A DNA stretch of 7,659 nucleotides, taken from NCBI GenBank assembly GCA_002403785.1, contig DHIM01000203.1, forward strand, positions 1 through 7,659, written 5' to 3'. Positions 1-5,298 of this stretch are shown here, piece by piece. Each line of letters begins with the position of its first letter. Within the stretch, counting starts at the first letter, position 1. A program made the translations under genes and the position numbers. This DNA is from Clostridium sp. UBA4746 (GTDB lineage: Bacteria > Bacillota > Clostridia > Clostridiales > Clostridiaceae). The notes beneath the pieces were generated by a model. It made no database searches and was not told the origin of the DNA. It saw nothing but the letters and a program-made list of their open reading frames with translations.

Positions 1-1
1 G

Positions 2-631
2 GTTTTTATTATACCAAAAACATTTTTAGGCATTTTCTCAGCTGGACTAGCCTTTGCATTTCGTGATGTTGTAGCAAGTTTTTTGGGATGGTTAATAATT
101 AATACTCAAAAGCCATTTCAACTTGGCGATAGAATAAAGATTGGTGAAAGTATTGGTGACGTAATAGCCGTGGATTGGTTTTATACAACTATAATTGAAG
201 TTAGGGAAAATGACAACAAAACCCACGGGCAAAGCACTGGAAGGATTACAAATATACCAAACATAAAAGTTCTCACTGAAGATCTCATAAATGAAACTAA
301 CTCATTCCCTTTTACTTGGAATGAGATTGAAATAAACCTTACGCTTAAAAGTAATTGGAAAAAAGCTAAAGAAATATTAATATCTATTGCTGATGATAAA
401 GTAGGAGATGTAGAGAAGGAAGCAAAGCACTCACTGAGTATAGCATCAAAAACCCTTCCAATTTATTACGAGAATCTTTCTCGTACAGTATATACTTCTA
501 TGGAACTAGGGAGAGTGTGTTTAAATTTAAGGCTTATTTGCAAGGCAAGAAATTTTAGAAATTTAAAACATATCCTAGTAGAAGAAATTTTAACTGAATT
601 TTCTAAACATGAGGATATTGAATTATTATAG
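2..631 (+). CDS. MscS-family mechanosensitive ion channel, 5'-truncated by the window edge
   Basis: C-terminal part of a small-conductance mechanosensitive channel, a membrane protein that opens under membrane tension to release solutes during osmotic downshock. The frame is open from base 2, so the apparent TTG start at 83 is not real. Before it the frame already reads GLAFAFRDVVASFLGWLI, the pore-lining TM3 helix with the Gly/Ala pattern of the family. Next come QKPFQLGDRIKIG and GDVIAVDWFYTTI, the start of the cytoplasmic beta domain, then the family's N-I-P-N element, here TNIPNIKVL. The remaining ~120 residues would form the alpha/beta cytoplasmic vestibule. The N-terminal membrane helices lie outside the window, so total length is unknown. 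No frame damage is visible. The family call is firm; the subfamily is not resolved. A probable terminator follows within 70 bases, so this looks like the last gene of its unit. Confidence 0.88.
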   Translation, partial: VFIIPKTFLGIFSAGLAFAFRDVVASFLGWLIINTQKPFQLGDRIKIGESIGDVIAVDWFYTTIIEVRENDNKTHGQSTGRITNIPNIKVLTEDLINETNSFPFTWNEIEINLTLKSNWKKAKEILISIADDKVGDVEKEAKHSLSIASKTLPIYYENLSRTVYTSMELGRVCLNLRLICKARNFRNLKHILVEEILTEFSKHEDIELL

Positions 632-651
632 TTAAGTGGTTTTGATTACAT

Positions 652-700
652 AAAGGTTTTATATAGAGATCTTATTGTTATTGTAACTAAAGCCTTTTTT
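652..700 (+). terminator. Probable terminator after the MscS gene
   Basis: AAAGGTTTTA (652-661) pairs with TAAAGCCTTT (688-697) as a 10-bp stem including one G-U pair, followed by a run of T to 700. The 26-base loop is long and the stem is AT-rich, so this is a plausible rather than a strong intrinsic terminator. Its position 21 bases after the channel stop codon fits. Confidence 0.5.
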
Positions 701-749
701 CTTTGTATATTTGAATGTACTTTAAAAAGCTTAAAGATTTTGATCAACA

Positions 750-780
750 TAATAAGTCTACACTCAATTTAGACTTATTA
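750..780. repeat. Perfect 11-bp inverted repeat (hairpin)
   Basis: TAATAAGTCTA (750-760) and TAGACTTATTA (770-780) are exact reverse complements around a 9-base loop. No T-run follows on either strand, so it is not a canonical terminator. It could be an mRNA-end stabilising hairpin, a relic, or a protein-binding site. Confidence 0.6.
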
Positions 781-800
781 ATAATTTGCTGTGTTTTCTG

Positions 801-835
801 AATGTAACTCAATTGATATTGTGTTACATTTTTTT
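801..835 (+). terminator. Rho-independent terminator
   Basis: AATGTAAC (801-808) pairs perfectly with GTTACATT (823-830) around a 14-base loop. Seven T run from 829 to 835. The form is typical of AT-rich clostridial terminators. It lies about 170 bases after the MscS stop and could be a backup terminator for that transcript or the end of a lost gene. Confidence 0.65.
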
Positions 836-1016
836 ATCCTTAAATGTTGTGTAATATCAACTTTGGAATTGCTTACTGAAACAGAAAAAGCAAATATTAC
901 ATCATCTTAGTAAGCAAAAAACATAATAAATAAATATAAAAAAAATATTTTTCTATTTGGATATTTATTTGCATATGTATTAAATAAGAAAATAATTTTC
1001 ACGCAATTTAAAATTA

Positions 1017-1232
1017 CGGACTGTTGCAGGGGTTAAGGAAGCTTCTGTTTTTGGTGCGGCATATATTGGCATGGTAGCTGTAGGTGACATAAGAAGTTTA
1101 AAAGAACCAATACCTAAAATGAAGCCTGTTAAAATAATAAAGCCCAACGAAAGAAATGTTGGAATATATAAAAATAGCTACAAACTTTTTTTAGATTATT
1201 ATATAAATATTTTAGGGAAAAAACTATTCTAA
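1017..1232 (+). pseudogene. C-terminal remnant of an FGGY-family carbohydrate kinase
   Basis: About 70 codons, in frame from 1017 to the TAA at 1230-1232, read as the end of an FGGY sugar kinase (xylulokinase/gluconokinase-like). TVAGVKEASVFGAAYIG matches the conserved C-terminal motif (K-E-A-S/T-x-x-G-A-A) near the ATP site. It is followed by VAVGDIRSLKEPI and a tail (IKPNERNVGIYKNSYKLF) typical of the family's last helices. FGGY kinases are usually ~490-520 residues, so some 85% of the gene is absent. Upstream, the frame meets a stop at 993-995, and the sequence becomes non-coding and AT-rich, with no start codon or ribosome site. The rest was therefore lost by deletion or rearrangement. 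The substrate cannot be told from this part. The tail sits 36 bases before the dehydrogenase pseudogene on the same strand, which suggests a former operon. Confidence 0.82.
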
Positions 1233-1268
1233 TTTATTTTAAATATGTAGAAAAGAGGTAACAAAGAA

Positions 1269-2188
1269 ATGCAGAAGATATTAATTACGCCAAGATCTTT
1301 TGGTAAACACAGCAATAAACCATTTGAATTACTTAAACAAAAGGGATACGAATTGAGAATAAACCCATATGGAAGAATCTTGACTCAGGAAGAAATGATT
1401 ATGGAAATTGCAGATGTTGATGGAATAATTGTAGGTGTAGACCCTTTAAATGCAGAAGTTCTAAAAAATGCAAAAAAATTAAAGGTGTATCAAAATATGG
1501 TATTGGAACGGATAATATTGATATTGAATATGCGAAAAATAATAATACCACCGTTACTATAACAAAAGGTGCTAATGCTGATGCTGTAGCCGATTATGCA
1601 GTAGCGTTGATGCTAGCTGTGGCAAGAAAGATTGTATGTATCGATAAAGGGTGTAGGAAACACAATTGGAACAAAGTAACCAGCGTAGGTATGTATGGGA
1701 AGACATTAGGATTAGTTGGAATGGGTAATATAGGCAAGGGTATTGTAAAAAGGGCAAAAGGTTTTAGTATGAATATTTTAGCATATGACCTTTTTAAGGA
1801 TGAAGAGTTTGCATCTAATAACAATATTGAGTATGTTTCATTGGAGAAGCTTCTTAAAGAAAGTGATTTTATAAGTATTCACATACCCTTAACGGATAAA
1901 ACTAGATATATTATTGGCGAAAAAGAACTAGGAATGATGAAAAAAAATGCTGTGTTAGTAAATACTGCAAGAGGTGGCTTAATTGATGAAAATGCATAGT
2001 ATAAAGTACTTAAAGATAATGGAATCTGGGGTGCAGGCGTGGATGTATTTGAGCAGGAGCCTCCTAAGAATGAAGAATTACTAACTCTTGATAATATTGT
2101 TATAGGCTCACATTGTGCAGCATCGACTTTTGATGCAATTGATAATATGGGGATAATGGCGTCGCAAAATATTATAGACTGTCTTTAA
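1269..2188 (+). pseudogene. D-2-hydroxyacid dehydrogenase (phosphoglycerate dehydrogenase-like), broken by frameshift and internal stop
   Basis: An NAD-dependent D-2-hydroxyacid dehydrogenase of the SerA/GyaR type. ATG 1269 follows an AGAGGT ribosome site at 1254-1259. The first 73 codons (MQKILITPRSFG... to NAKKLKV) are intact. After GTG 1485-1487 one base is missing. Restoring one A before TATC gives VISKYGIGTDNID, the family consensus, and the reading continues in the other frame from 1490. The Rossmann motif GMGNIG is at 1718-1735. The catalytic triad codons survive: Arg 1970-1972 (NTARGGL), Glu 2057-2059 (DVFEQEPP) and His 2111-2113 (SHCAAST). An in-frame TAG at 1997-1999 replaces what is normally Leu in ENALY, probably TTG to TAG, removing the Glu and His from any product. 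The frame ends at TAA 2186-2188. A further shift there could hide a few more C-terminal codons. The natural substrate is unknown. With the neighbouring remnants it probably served sugar-acid metabolism. Confidence 0.9.
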
Positions 2189-2239
2189 AAGAGAAAACTG
2201 TATAATCAAAGATATTGAAAACTTTATTATTAGTTGTTG

Positions 2240-2311
2240 CCTACAAGTGGAGTAAATTTGGAAAATGTGAAAGATTGAATAGAAGAAGTTGATAGGTTGG
2301 TAAAAGGATAA
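2240..2311 (+). pseudogene. Possible KDPG aldolase C-terminal remnant with internal stop
   Basis: The frame reads PTSGVNLENVKD, stop (TGA 2276-2278), IEEVDRLVKG, stop (TAA 2309-2311). PTGGVNLENVxDW is the conserved phosphate-binding segment of 2-keto-3-deoxy-6-phosphogluconate aldolases (Eda/KdgA). The TGA falls where Trp (TGG) is usual, and the LVKG end resembles the family's late SxLVxG segment with the intervening bases deleted. The piece is only ~23 codons, has no start, and is 51 bases after the dehydrogenase pseudogene. A KDPG aldolase beside a sugar kinase and a hydroxyacid dehydrogenase makes sense for sugar-acid catabolism. The match rests on one short motif, so the call is tentative. 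Confidence 0.4.
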
Positions 2312-2328
2312 AAACATAGAAAATAGTA

Positions 2329-2358
2329 AAAGGGAGTTCTGAATAGTGAGGTCCCTTT
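2329..2358. repeat. 7-bp inverted repeat
   Basis: AAAGGGA (2329-2335) and TCCCTTT (2352-2358) are exact reverse complements around a 16-base loop. No T-run follows, so it is not a convincing terminator. It lies just after the aldolase-like scrap and may be a decayed terminator of the former operon. Confidence 0.4.
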
Positions 2359-2485
2359 AAACATATCTAGATTAAAACAGTTAAACATAAATATTGAAAA
2401 TAAGTTTTTTTTAGAATTATCATTGAGGCTATCAGAAGACATATTAAATTACTTGATTCATTTTTATTACACAATGTTAACGTAA
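2330..2485 (+). other. Unidentified open fragment, probably another gene remnant
   Basis: About 51 codons are open up to TAA 2483-2485, in the same frame as the two preceding remnants. The peptide looks protein-like (ISRLKQLNINIEN, FFLELSLRLSEDIL). It has no ATG/GTG/TTG start with a ribosome site upstream, and a stop at 2327-2329 closes it on the left. I do not recognise the family. It could be the tail of a lost regulator or enzyme, or chance in AT-rich DNA. Confidence 0.25.
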
Positions 2486-2530
2486 ATTTACTTTTATTTT
2501 ATATCCAATTTACGGTAAAAATAGTATAAT
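2481..2530 (+). promoter_or_regulatory. Promoter of the flavodoxin gene with two operator-like palindromes
   Basis: A consensus -10 box, TATAAT, lies at 2525-2530. The best -35 at 17-bp spacing is only TATCCA (2502-2507), so the promoter is either weak or activator-dependent. GTAAATTTAC (2482-2491) is a perfect 10-bp palindrome upstream of the -35, and TTTAC-G-GTAAA (2509-2519) sits in the spacer. Both carry the same half-site; CGTAAATT (2481-2488) and AATTTACG (2507-2514) also form one larger inverted repeat. This arrangement suits a dimeric repressor or activator of the MarR/TetR kind. The regulator is unknown. The start codon is 67 bases after the -10. Confidence 0.55.
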
Positions 2531-2596
2531 TAAATAGAAATTTTATATTGTACCAGTAAAAAACATGAAAAAATTATATTATAAGAGGTGGAAACA

Positions 2597-3118
2597 ATGA
2601 AAACTGTAGTAATATACAAGTCAAAAACAGGTTTTGCAAAAAAATATGCAGAATGGATTTCAGAAGAGTTATCTGCGGATATCTTTGATGCTTCAAAGGT
2701 TAATGTTGATATGTTGATGACCTATGATACCGTGATTTACGGTGGCGGTTTGTATGCTGTTGGTATCAATGGAGTAAAGTATATAACACAAAACCTCGAT
2801 AAACTTAAAGATAAAAAAGTTGTTGTTTTTGCAACGGGAGCATCCCCTTCTAGAGAAGAGGCTATAAGTGAAGTGAGAGATAAAAACTTTACTTTTGAGG
2901 AACAAAAATATATACAGTTTTTTTATTTAAGGGGTGGTTTTGATTATAGTAAACTAAAGCCTTTTGATAAAGTCCTTATGACATTATTAAAATTGAAGCT
3001 TAAAATGAAAAAGGAATTAACAACTGATGAAAGAGGAATGCTGGCTAGCTACGACAATCCAGTAGATTTTACAAGAAAGAAAAATATAGATGGAATAATC
3101 ACTTATATTAATTCATAG
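2597..3118 (+). CDS. Flavodoxin-domain protein (flavodoxin_5 / HemG-like)
   Basis: A 173-residue FMN-binding flavodoxin-fold protein of the kind annotated as flavodoxin or HemG-like protoporphyrinogen oxidase in clostridia. It is probably a soluble cytoplasmic electron carrier or quinone-type reductase. Start ATG 2597 is chosen because AAGAGGTGG (2583-2591) is its ribosome site; a GTG at 2588 lies inside that site and is rejected. The FMN phosphate loop is SKTGFA at residues 9-14 (S/T-x-T-G-x-x). YGGGLYAVG (48-56) and FATGAS (78-83) are the usual flavin-contacting loops after strands 3 and 4. FYLRGGFDYSKL (109-120) is typical of the HemG-like subgroup. A basic helix (LLKLKLKMKK, ~130-139) could touch the membrane. 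Length is normal for the family. It is transcribed alone, from its own promoter region, with decayed DNA on its left. Haem synthesis genes are not in view, so a HemG role is not supported. Confidence 0.85.
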   Translation: MKTVVIYKSKTGFAKKYAEWISEELSADIFDASKVNVDMLMTYDTVIYGGGLYAVGINGVKYITQNLDKLKDKKVVVFATGASPSREEAISEVRDKNFTFEEQKYIQFFYLRGGFDYSKLKPFDKVLMTLLKLKLKMKKELTTDERGMLASYDNPVDFTRKKNIDGIITYINS

Positions 3119-3119
3119 A

Positions 3120-3254
3120 ATTGATACATTAAAATTAATTGATGGAGAAATAGTAGATAGGGAAGCTTTGGAACTTGCGAATGACCTTACATTAGGTATT
3201 TGCAAGCTTTTTTATGTTCTTAAAACGAATGTTTATGGTATTACTACGGAATAA
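3120..3254 (+). other. Unidentified open fragment downstream of the flavodoxin gene
   Basis: The frame is open from 3099 to TAA 3252-3254 and, after the flavodoxin stop, reads RIDTLKLIDGEIVDREALELANDLT and so on to NVYGITTE. The text looks like real protein with a helix-forming stretch, but there is no start codon in frame and no ribosome site. It could be the end of a lost gene that once overlapped or followed the flavodoxin gene. I do not recognise a family. Confidence 0.25.
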
Positions 3255-3258
3255 TTAA

Positions 3259-3276
3259 AAGAGCATTTCTGCTCTT
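3259..3276. repeat. 7-bp hairpin after the orphan fragment
   Basis: AAGAGCA (3259-3265), loop TTTC, TGCTCTT (3270-3276): a compact perfect stem 5 bases after the fragment's stop codon. On the plus strand no T-run follows. On the minus strand the stem is followed by TTTTAATTATT, so it could end minus-strand transcription weakly. Confidence 0.45.
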
Positions 3277-3301
3277 GATGCAAAAAAGTTAATAGTATAA
3301 A

Positions 3302-3335
3302 AAAAACATGTTGTCAATTGACTTAACCTGTTTTT
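3302..3335 (+). terminator. Possible terminator separating flavodoxin and PTS units
   Basis: AAAAACA (3302-3308) pairs with TGTTTTT (3329-3335). After one T/C mismatch, GTT (3310-3312) pairs with AAC (3325-3327), leaving a 12-base loop that itself contains the palindrome GTCAATTGAC. The U-tract is part of the stem. Weak but well placed, and the A-tract on the left would make it work in both directions. Confidence 0.4.
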
Positions 3336-3369
3336 AAAGGGGGCATTTCTATTTAAATAATTACAAAAA

Positions 3370-3403
3370 TTTGTTAAAGTGTAACTAACAACAAATTAAC
3401 AAA
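3370..3403. promoter_or_regulatory. Operator-like inverted repeat upstream of the PTS gene
   Basis: TTTGTTAA (3370-3377) and TTAACAAA (3396-3403) are perfect reverse complements with an 18-base spacer. An additional AACAAA at 3390-3395 could pair with the same left arm. The half-sites are about 2.5 helical turns apart centre to centre, which suits a dimeric or tetrameric regulator. The RpiR-type protein encoded downstream is the obvious candidate, but this is inference only. Confidence 0.4.
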
Positions 3404-3489
3404 GTATTAAAAGAAAGGAGTTAAAAGTCTACGGACTAAGTAATTCTATAGTAGATTTGTAATTGTTTAAATCAAATAGTGGGGGAGAA

Positions 3490-3531
3490 ATGTTGTATAA
3501 CAAGTATTTGAAATTCTGGGGGGAAGAGTAA
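3490..3531 (+). CDS. Possible 13-codon leader peptide
   Basis: ATG 3490 to TAA 3529-3531 encodes MLYNKYLKFWGEE. A GGGGGAG tract lies at 3481-3487, but the gap to the ATG is only 2-4 bases, shorter than usual. The last five codons contain the 5' arm of the strong hairpin at 3514-3548, so a ribosome translating it would melt that hairpin. That is the logic of attenuation or translational coupling. No run of one amino acid type points to a sensed metabolite. It may be chance. Confidence 0.25.
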   Translation: MLYNKYLKFWGEE

Positions 3532-3548
3532 AAATCATCCCTCCGGGA
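3514..3548 (+). promoter_or_regulatory. Strong G-rich hairpin in the PTS leader
   Basis: TTCTGGGGGGA (3514-3524) pairs over 11 positions with TCCCTCCGGGA (3538-3548), using eight Watson-Crick and three G-U pairs, around a 13-base loop. No T-run follows, so it is not a terminator by itself. Such a GC-rich stem is exceptional in this AT-rich window. Confidence 0.6.
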
Positions 3549-3611
3549 GTGAGATATATGGGGGCCTAAGGGTTTCCGAATTCACTAAGATTTAAAAAGG
3601 GGGATTTTCAT

Positions 3612-5189
3612 ATGAAAGAAAAATTAGTAAATGGAATGCAAATTTTTGCAAGAGCTATAGTAGTTCCAGTATTGTTCTTACCTATAATTGGTATAATTAT
3701 TGCATTATCTTCTATTTTAAGCAATCCAACAATTGTTGGCGATAGTACTTTACTGATAAATGTTGGGAAATATATTGCTAGTGGTCTTTGGCCCATTATG
3801 AACAATCTGGGTATTCTCTTCTGCGTTGGTATAGCTATGGGGATGGCTAAAGATAAAAAAGCAGAAGCGGCTCTTGTGGCATTACTTTCGTTCTTAATAT
3901 TTTTAGGAGCTAATAATGAATGGCTTACTTTAACAGGAAAATTAGTAAGTTACAAAACAACTTCCGACTTATTTGGTACAGGTCAAACTATAATTTTGGG
4001 ATTTCAAGTAATTGATATGGGTGTTTTTTTAGGAATAATTCTCGGTGTGGTAGTAGCACTTGTTCATAATAAATTTAGTAATAAAGAGTTCCCAGGTGCA
4101 TTTGCATTTTATGGTAATACAAAATTAGTTCTTTTAGTTTTAGTACCTACTTTACTAATCCTTGGAATGGCATTTAGCTATATTTGGCCCATAGTCGCAA
4201 TAGGTATTACTGGTCTAACAGGTTTTATTAATGTATCAGGTAATGTTGGTGTATTTTTATATGGATTTTTAAATAGAGTACTAATACCAACAGGATTACA
4301 TCACTTAATATGGACTCCATTTTCTTACTCTAATATTGGTGGAACACTAGAAGTTGGTGGGAAAACAGTATTTGGAGCTTATAATATATTCTTAGCGCAG
4401 TTAACAGATCCATCTATAAAAATTTTCGATCCATCAGCAAAATATTTACAGTATGGCATGGTCAAAATGTTTGGGTTAGTAGGAGCAGCGTTTGCATTTT
4501 ATAAAACTGCAAAACCAGAAAATAAAGTTAAATTAAAGGCTATTTTAATACCCGCAGTAGCAACATCTGTTTTGGTTGGTATTACAGAACCTTTAGAATT
4601 TACATTTTTATTTGTAGCACCAGCTTTATGGGTAGCTTACTCAGTATTTGATGGAATATTTCAAGTGATTGTAGTAGCACTTGGAGTTAGGACTTATGCA
4701 GCAGGTGGTATTATAGATTTCTTGACATACAATTTGCCCGCAGGAATTAGTAGGACTAGATGGCCTATTGCTATAGGTGTAGGTTTGGTTGAACTAGTAG
4801 CATTTTACTTTTTATTTAAGTTTATAATTATTAAGTTTAATTTGAAAACTCCAGGTAGAGAAGATAGTGAAGTAAAGTTATACACCAAAAAAGATTATAA
4901 AGATAAGGTTAGTAACAGTTCAGTAAAAGGAACAGTAGTTAAAACCGATAGTTCTGATTTAGCATCAGTAATAGTTGAAGCACTGGGTGGAAAGAAAAAC
5001 ATAGAAACTGTAGATAATTGTTTTTCTCGCTTAAGAGTGAAGATAAAGGATGCCGAAATGGTTGATGAAGTAGCATTAAAAGCAACAGGAGCTTTAGGGG
5101 TAATAAAAAATGGTAATAACATTCAAGCTATTTATGGACCTAAAGTAAGTGGAGTAAGAAGTGCTGTTGACAAGTATCTTTCTGTTTAA
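3612..5189 (+). CDS. PTS alpha-glucoside (maltose-type) permease, EIICB
   Basis: A 525-residue integral membrane transporter of the phosphotransferase system, glucose superfamily, closest in layout to MalP/GlvC/MalB. It imports an alpha-glucoside such as maltose and phosphorylates it at C6. Start ATG 3612 has AAGGGGG 8 bases upstream. The EIIC domain occupies ~1-410, with about ten hydrophobic segments (for example 14-35, 62-78, 88-99, 126-150, 171-195) and the signature GITEPLEFTF at 323-332. GLHHLIWTPF at 228-237 is the usual conserved substrate-region motif. After a charged linker (~411-447) the EIIB domain runs to the end. The phosphorylated cysteine is Cys470 in DNCFSRLRV, and GALGVIKNGNNIQAIYG is the normal EIIB core. 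Length fits an EIICB protein. No EIIA domain is fused or nearby, so phosphate must come from an EIIA-Glc-type protein elsewhere. The GH4 gene 109 bases downstream supports the alpha-glucoside assignment. Confidence 0.92.
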   Translation: MKEKLVNGMQIFARAIVVPVLFLPIIGIIIALSSILSNPTIVGDSTLLINVGKYIASGLWPIMNNLGILFCVGIAMGMAKDKKAEAALVALLSFLIFLGANNEWLTLTGKLVSYKTTSDLFGTGQTIILGFQVIDMGVFLGIILGVVVALVHNKFSNKEFPGAFAFYGNTKLVLLVLVPTLLILGMAFSYIWPIVAIGITGLTGFINVSGNVGVFLYGFLNRVLIPTGLHHLIWTPFSYSNIGGTLEVGGKTVFGAYNIFLAQLTDPSIKIFDPSAKYLQYGMVKMFGLVGAAFAFYKTAKPENKVKLKAILIPAVATSVLVGITEPLEFTFLFVAPALWVAYSVFDGIFQVIVVALGVRTYAAGGIIDFLTYNLPAGISRTRWPIAIGVGLVELVAFYFLFKFIIIKFNLKTPGREDSEVKLYTKKDYKDKVSNSSVKGTVVKTDSSDLASVIVEALGGKKNIETVDNCFSRLRVKIKDAEMVDEVALKATGALGVIKNGNNIQAIYGPKVSGVRSAVDKYLSV

Positions 5190-5195
5190 GGAATT

Positions 5196-5253
5196 TATGC
5201 TAATCATTCAAAAAGGTTAATACTGTGAATTGGTAAATAATTAGTATGCTAAT
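5196..5253. repeat. 9-bp direct repeat TATGCTAAT
   Basis: TATGCTAAT occurs at 5196-5204 and again at 5245-5253, the second copy lying inside the inverted repeat between the permease and glucosidase genes. In AT-rich DNA this can be chance, but both copies fall in the same 109-base intergenic gap. Confidence 0.35.
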
Positions 5254-5255
5254 TA
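5238..5255. promoter_or_regulatory. Perfect inverted repeat between permease and glucosidase genes
   Basis: TAATTAG (5238-5244), TATG, CTAATTA (5249-5255): a perfect 7-bp stem with a 4-base loop, 44 bases before the glucosidase start. No T-run follows, so the two genes are probably cotranscribed. The element could be an RNA processing or stabilising hairpin that sets the ratio of the two products, or a second operator. Confidence 0.45.
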
Positions 5256-5298
5256 CTTATTCATAGCTTATATATAAAATTAGAAAGAAGGTATAATA

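Larger units (their letters stand above)
632..1016. other. Gene-free stretch with hairpins, no supported gene
   Basis: This 385-base AT-rich gap between the channel gene and the kinase remnant contains the terminators and hairpin listed separately. Its right half (841-1016) is very AT-rich and has two interleaved inverted repeats. GTAATAT at 851-857 matches ATATTAC at 894-900, and GCTTACT at 871-877 matches AGTAAGC at 909-915. A short open stretch ending in TAG near 910 reads like peptide (VISTLELLTETEKANITSS) but has no start or ribosome site. No promoter or mobile-element end could be identified. Confidence 0.6.
3336..3611 (+). promoter_or_regulatory. Long structured leader of the alpha-glucoside PTS gene
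   Basis: 276 bases precede the permease start with no full gene. The left half holds the inverted repeat at 3370-3403 and no convincing -35/-10 pair, so the promoter is not placed. The right half is much richer in G than its surroundings, with runs of five or six G. AGTC-TACG-GACT (3426-3437) is a small hairpin with a UNCG-type loop. A strong 11-bp hairpin spans 3514-3548, and AGTGA (3548-3552) can pair with TCACT (3582-3586) right after it. Two micro-ORFs with G-rich upstream tracts lie inside (3490-3531, and ATG-GGG-GCC-TAA at 3558-3569). The true ribosome site AAGGGGG ends at 3603, 8 bases before ATG 3612. No PTS-antiterminator (RAT) consensus or canonical CcpA site was seen, and the leader matches no riboswitch I recognise. 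Confidence 0.5.

Noticed and set aside
83..85. TTG as start codon of the channel gene
   Set aside because: The frame is open to the window edge and the codons before 83 encode the conserved TM3 sequence, so the gene simply begins outside the window.
851..915. Interleaved inverted repeats as a possible riboswitch or mobile-element end
   Set aside because: The arms are only 7 bp in AT-rich DNA, with no conserved core, target duplication or nearby transposase.
1572..1824. Minus-strand open frames opposite the dehydrogenase
   Set aside because: They mirror conserved dehydrogenase codons, overlap each other, and have no ribosome sites or family-like sequence.
2108..2442. Minus-strand open frames opposite the decayed region
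   Set aside because: Their composition is that expected from reversing AT-rich DNA, with no ribosome sites; the plus strand carries the recognisable remnants.
2588..2590. GTG start for the flavodoxin gene
   Set aside because: It lies inside the AAGAGGTGG ribosome site, and ATG 2597 gives the normal flavodoxin N-terminus.
3311..3346. TTGTCA or TTGACT as -35 box for the PTS operon
   Set aside because: No acceptable -10 hexamer lies at 16-18 bases from either, and both sit inside the terminator-like hairpin.
3558..3569. ATG-GGG-GCC-TAA micro-ORF in the PTS leader
   Set aside because: Three codons are too few to call a gene, despite a GGGAG tract 8 bases upstream; mentioned only within the leader description.
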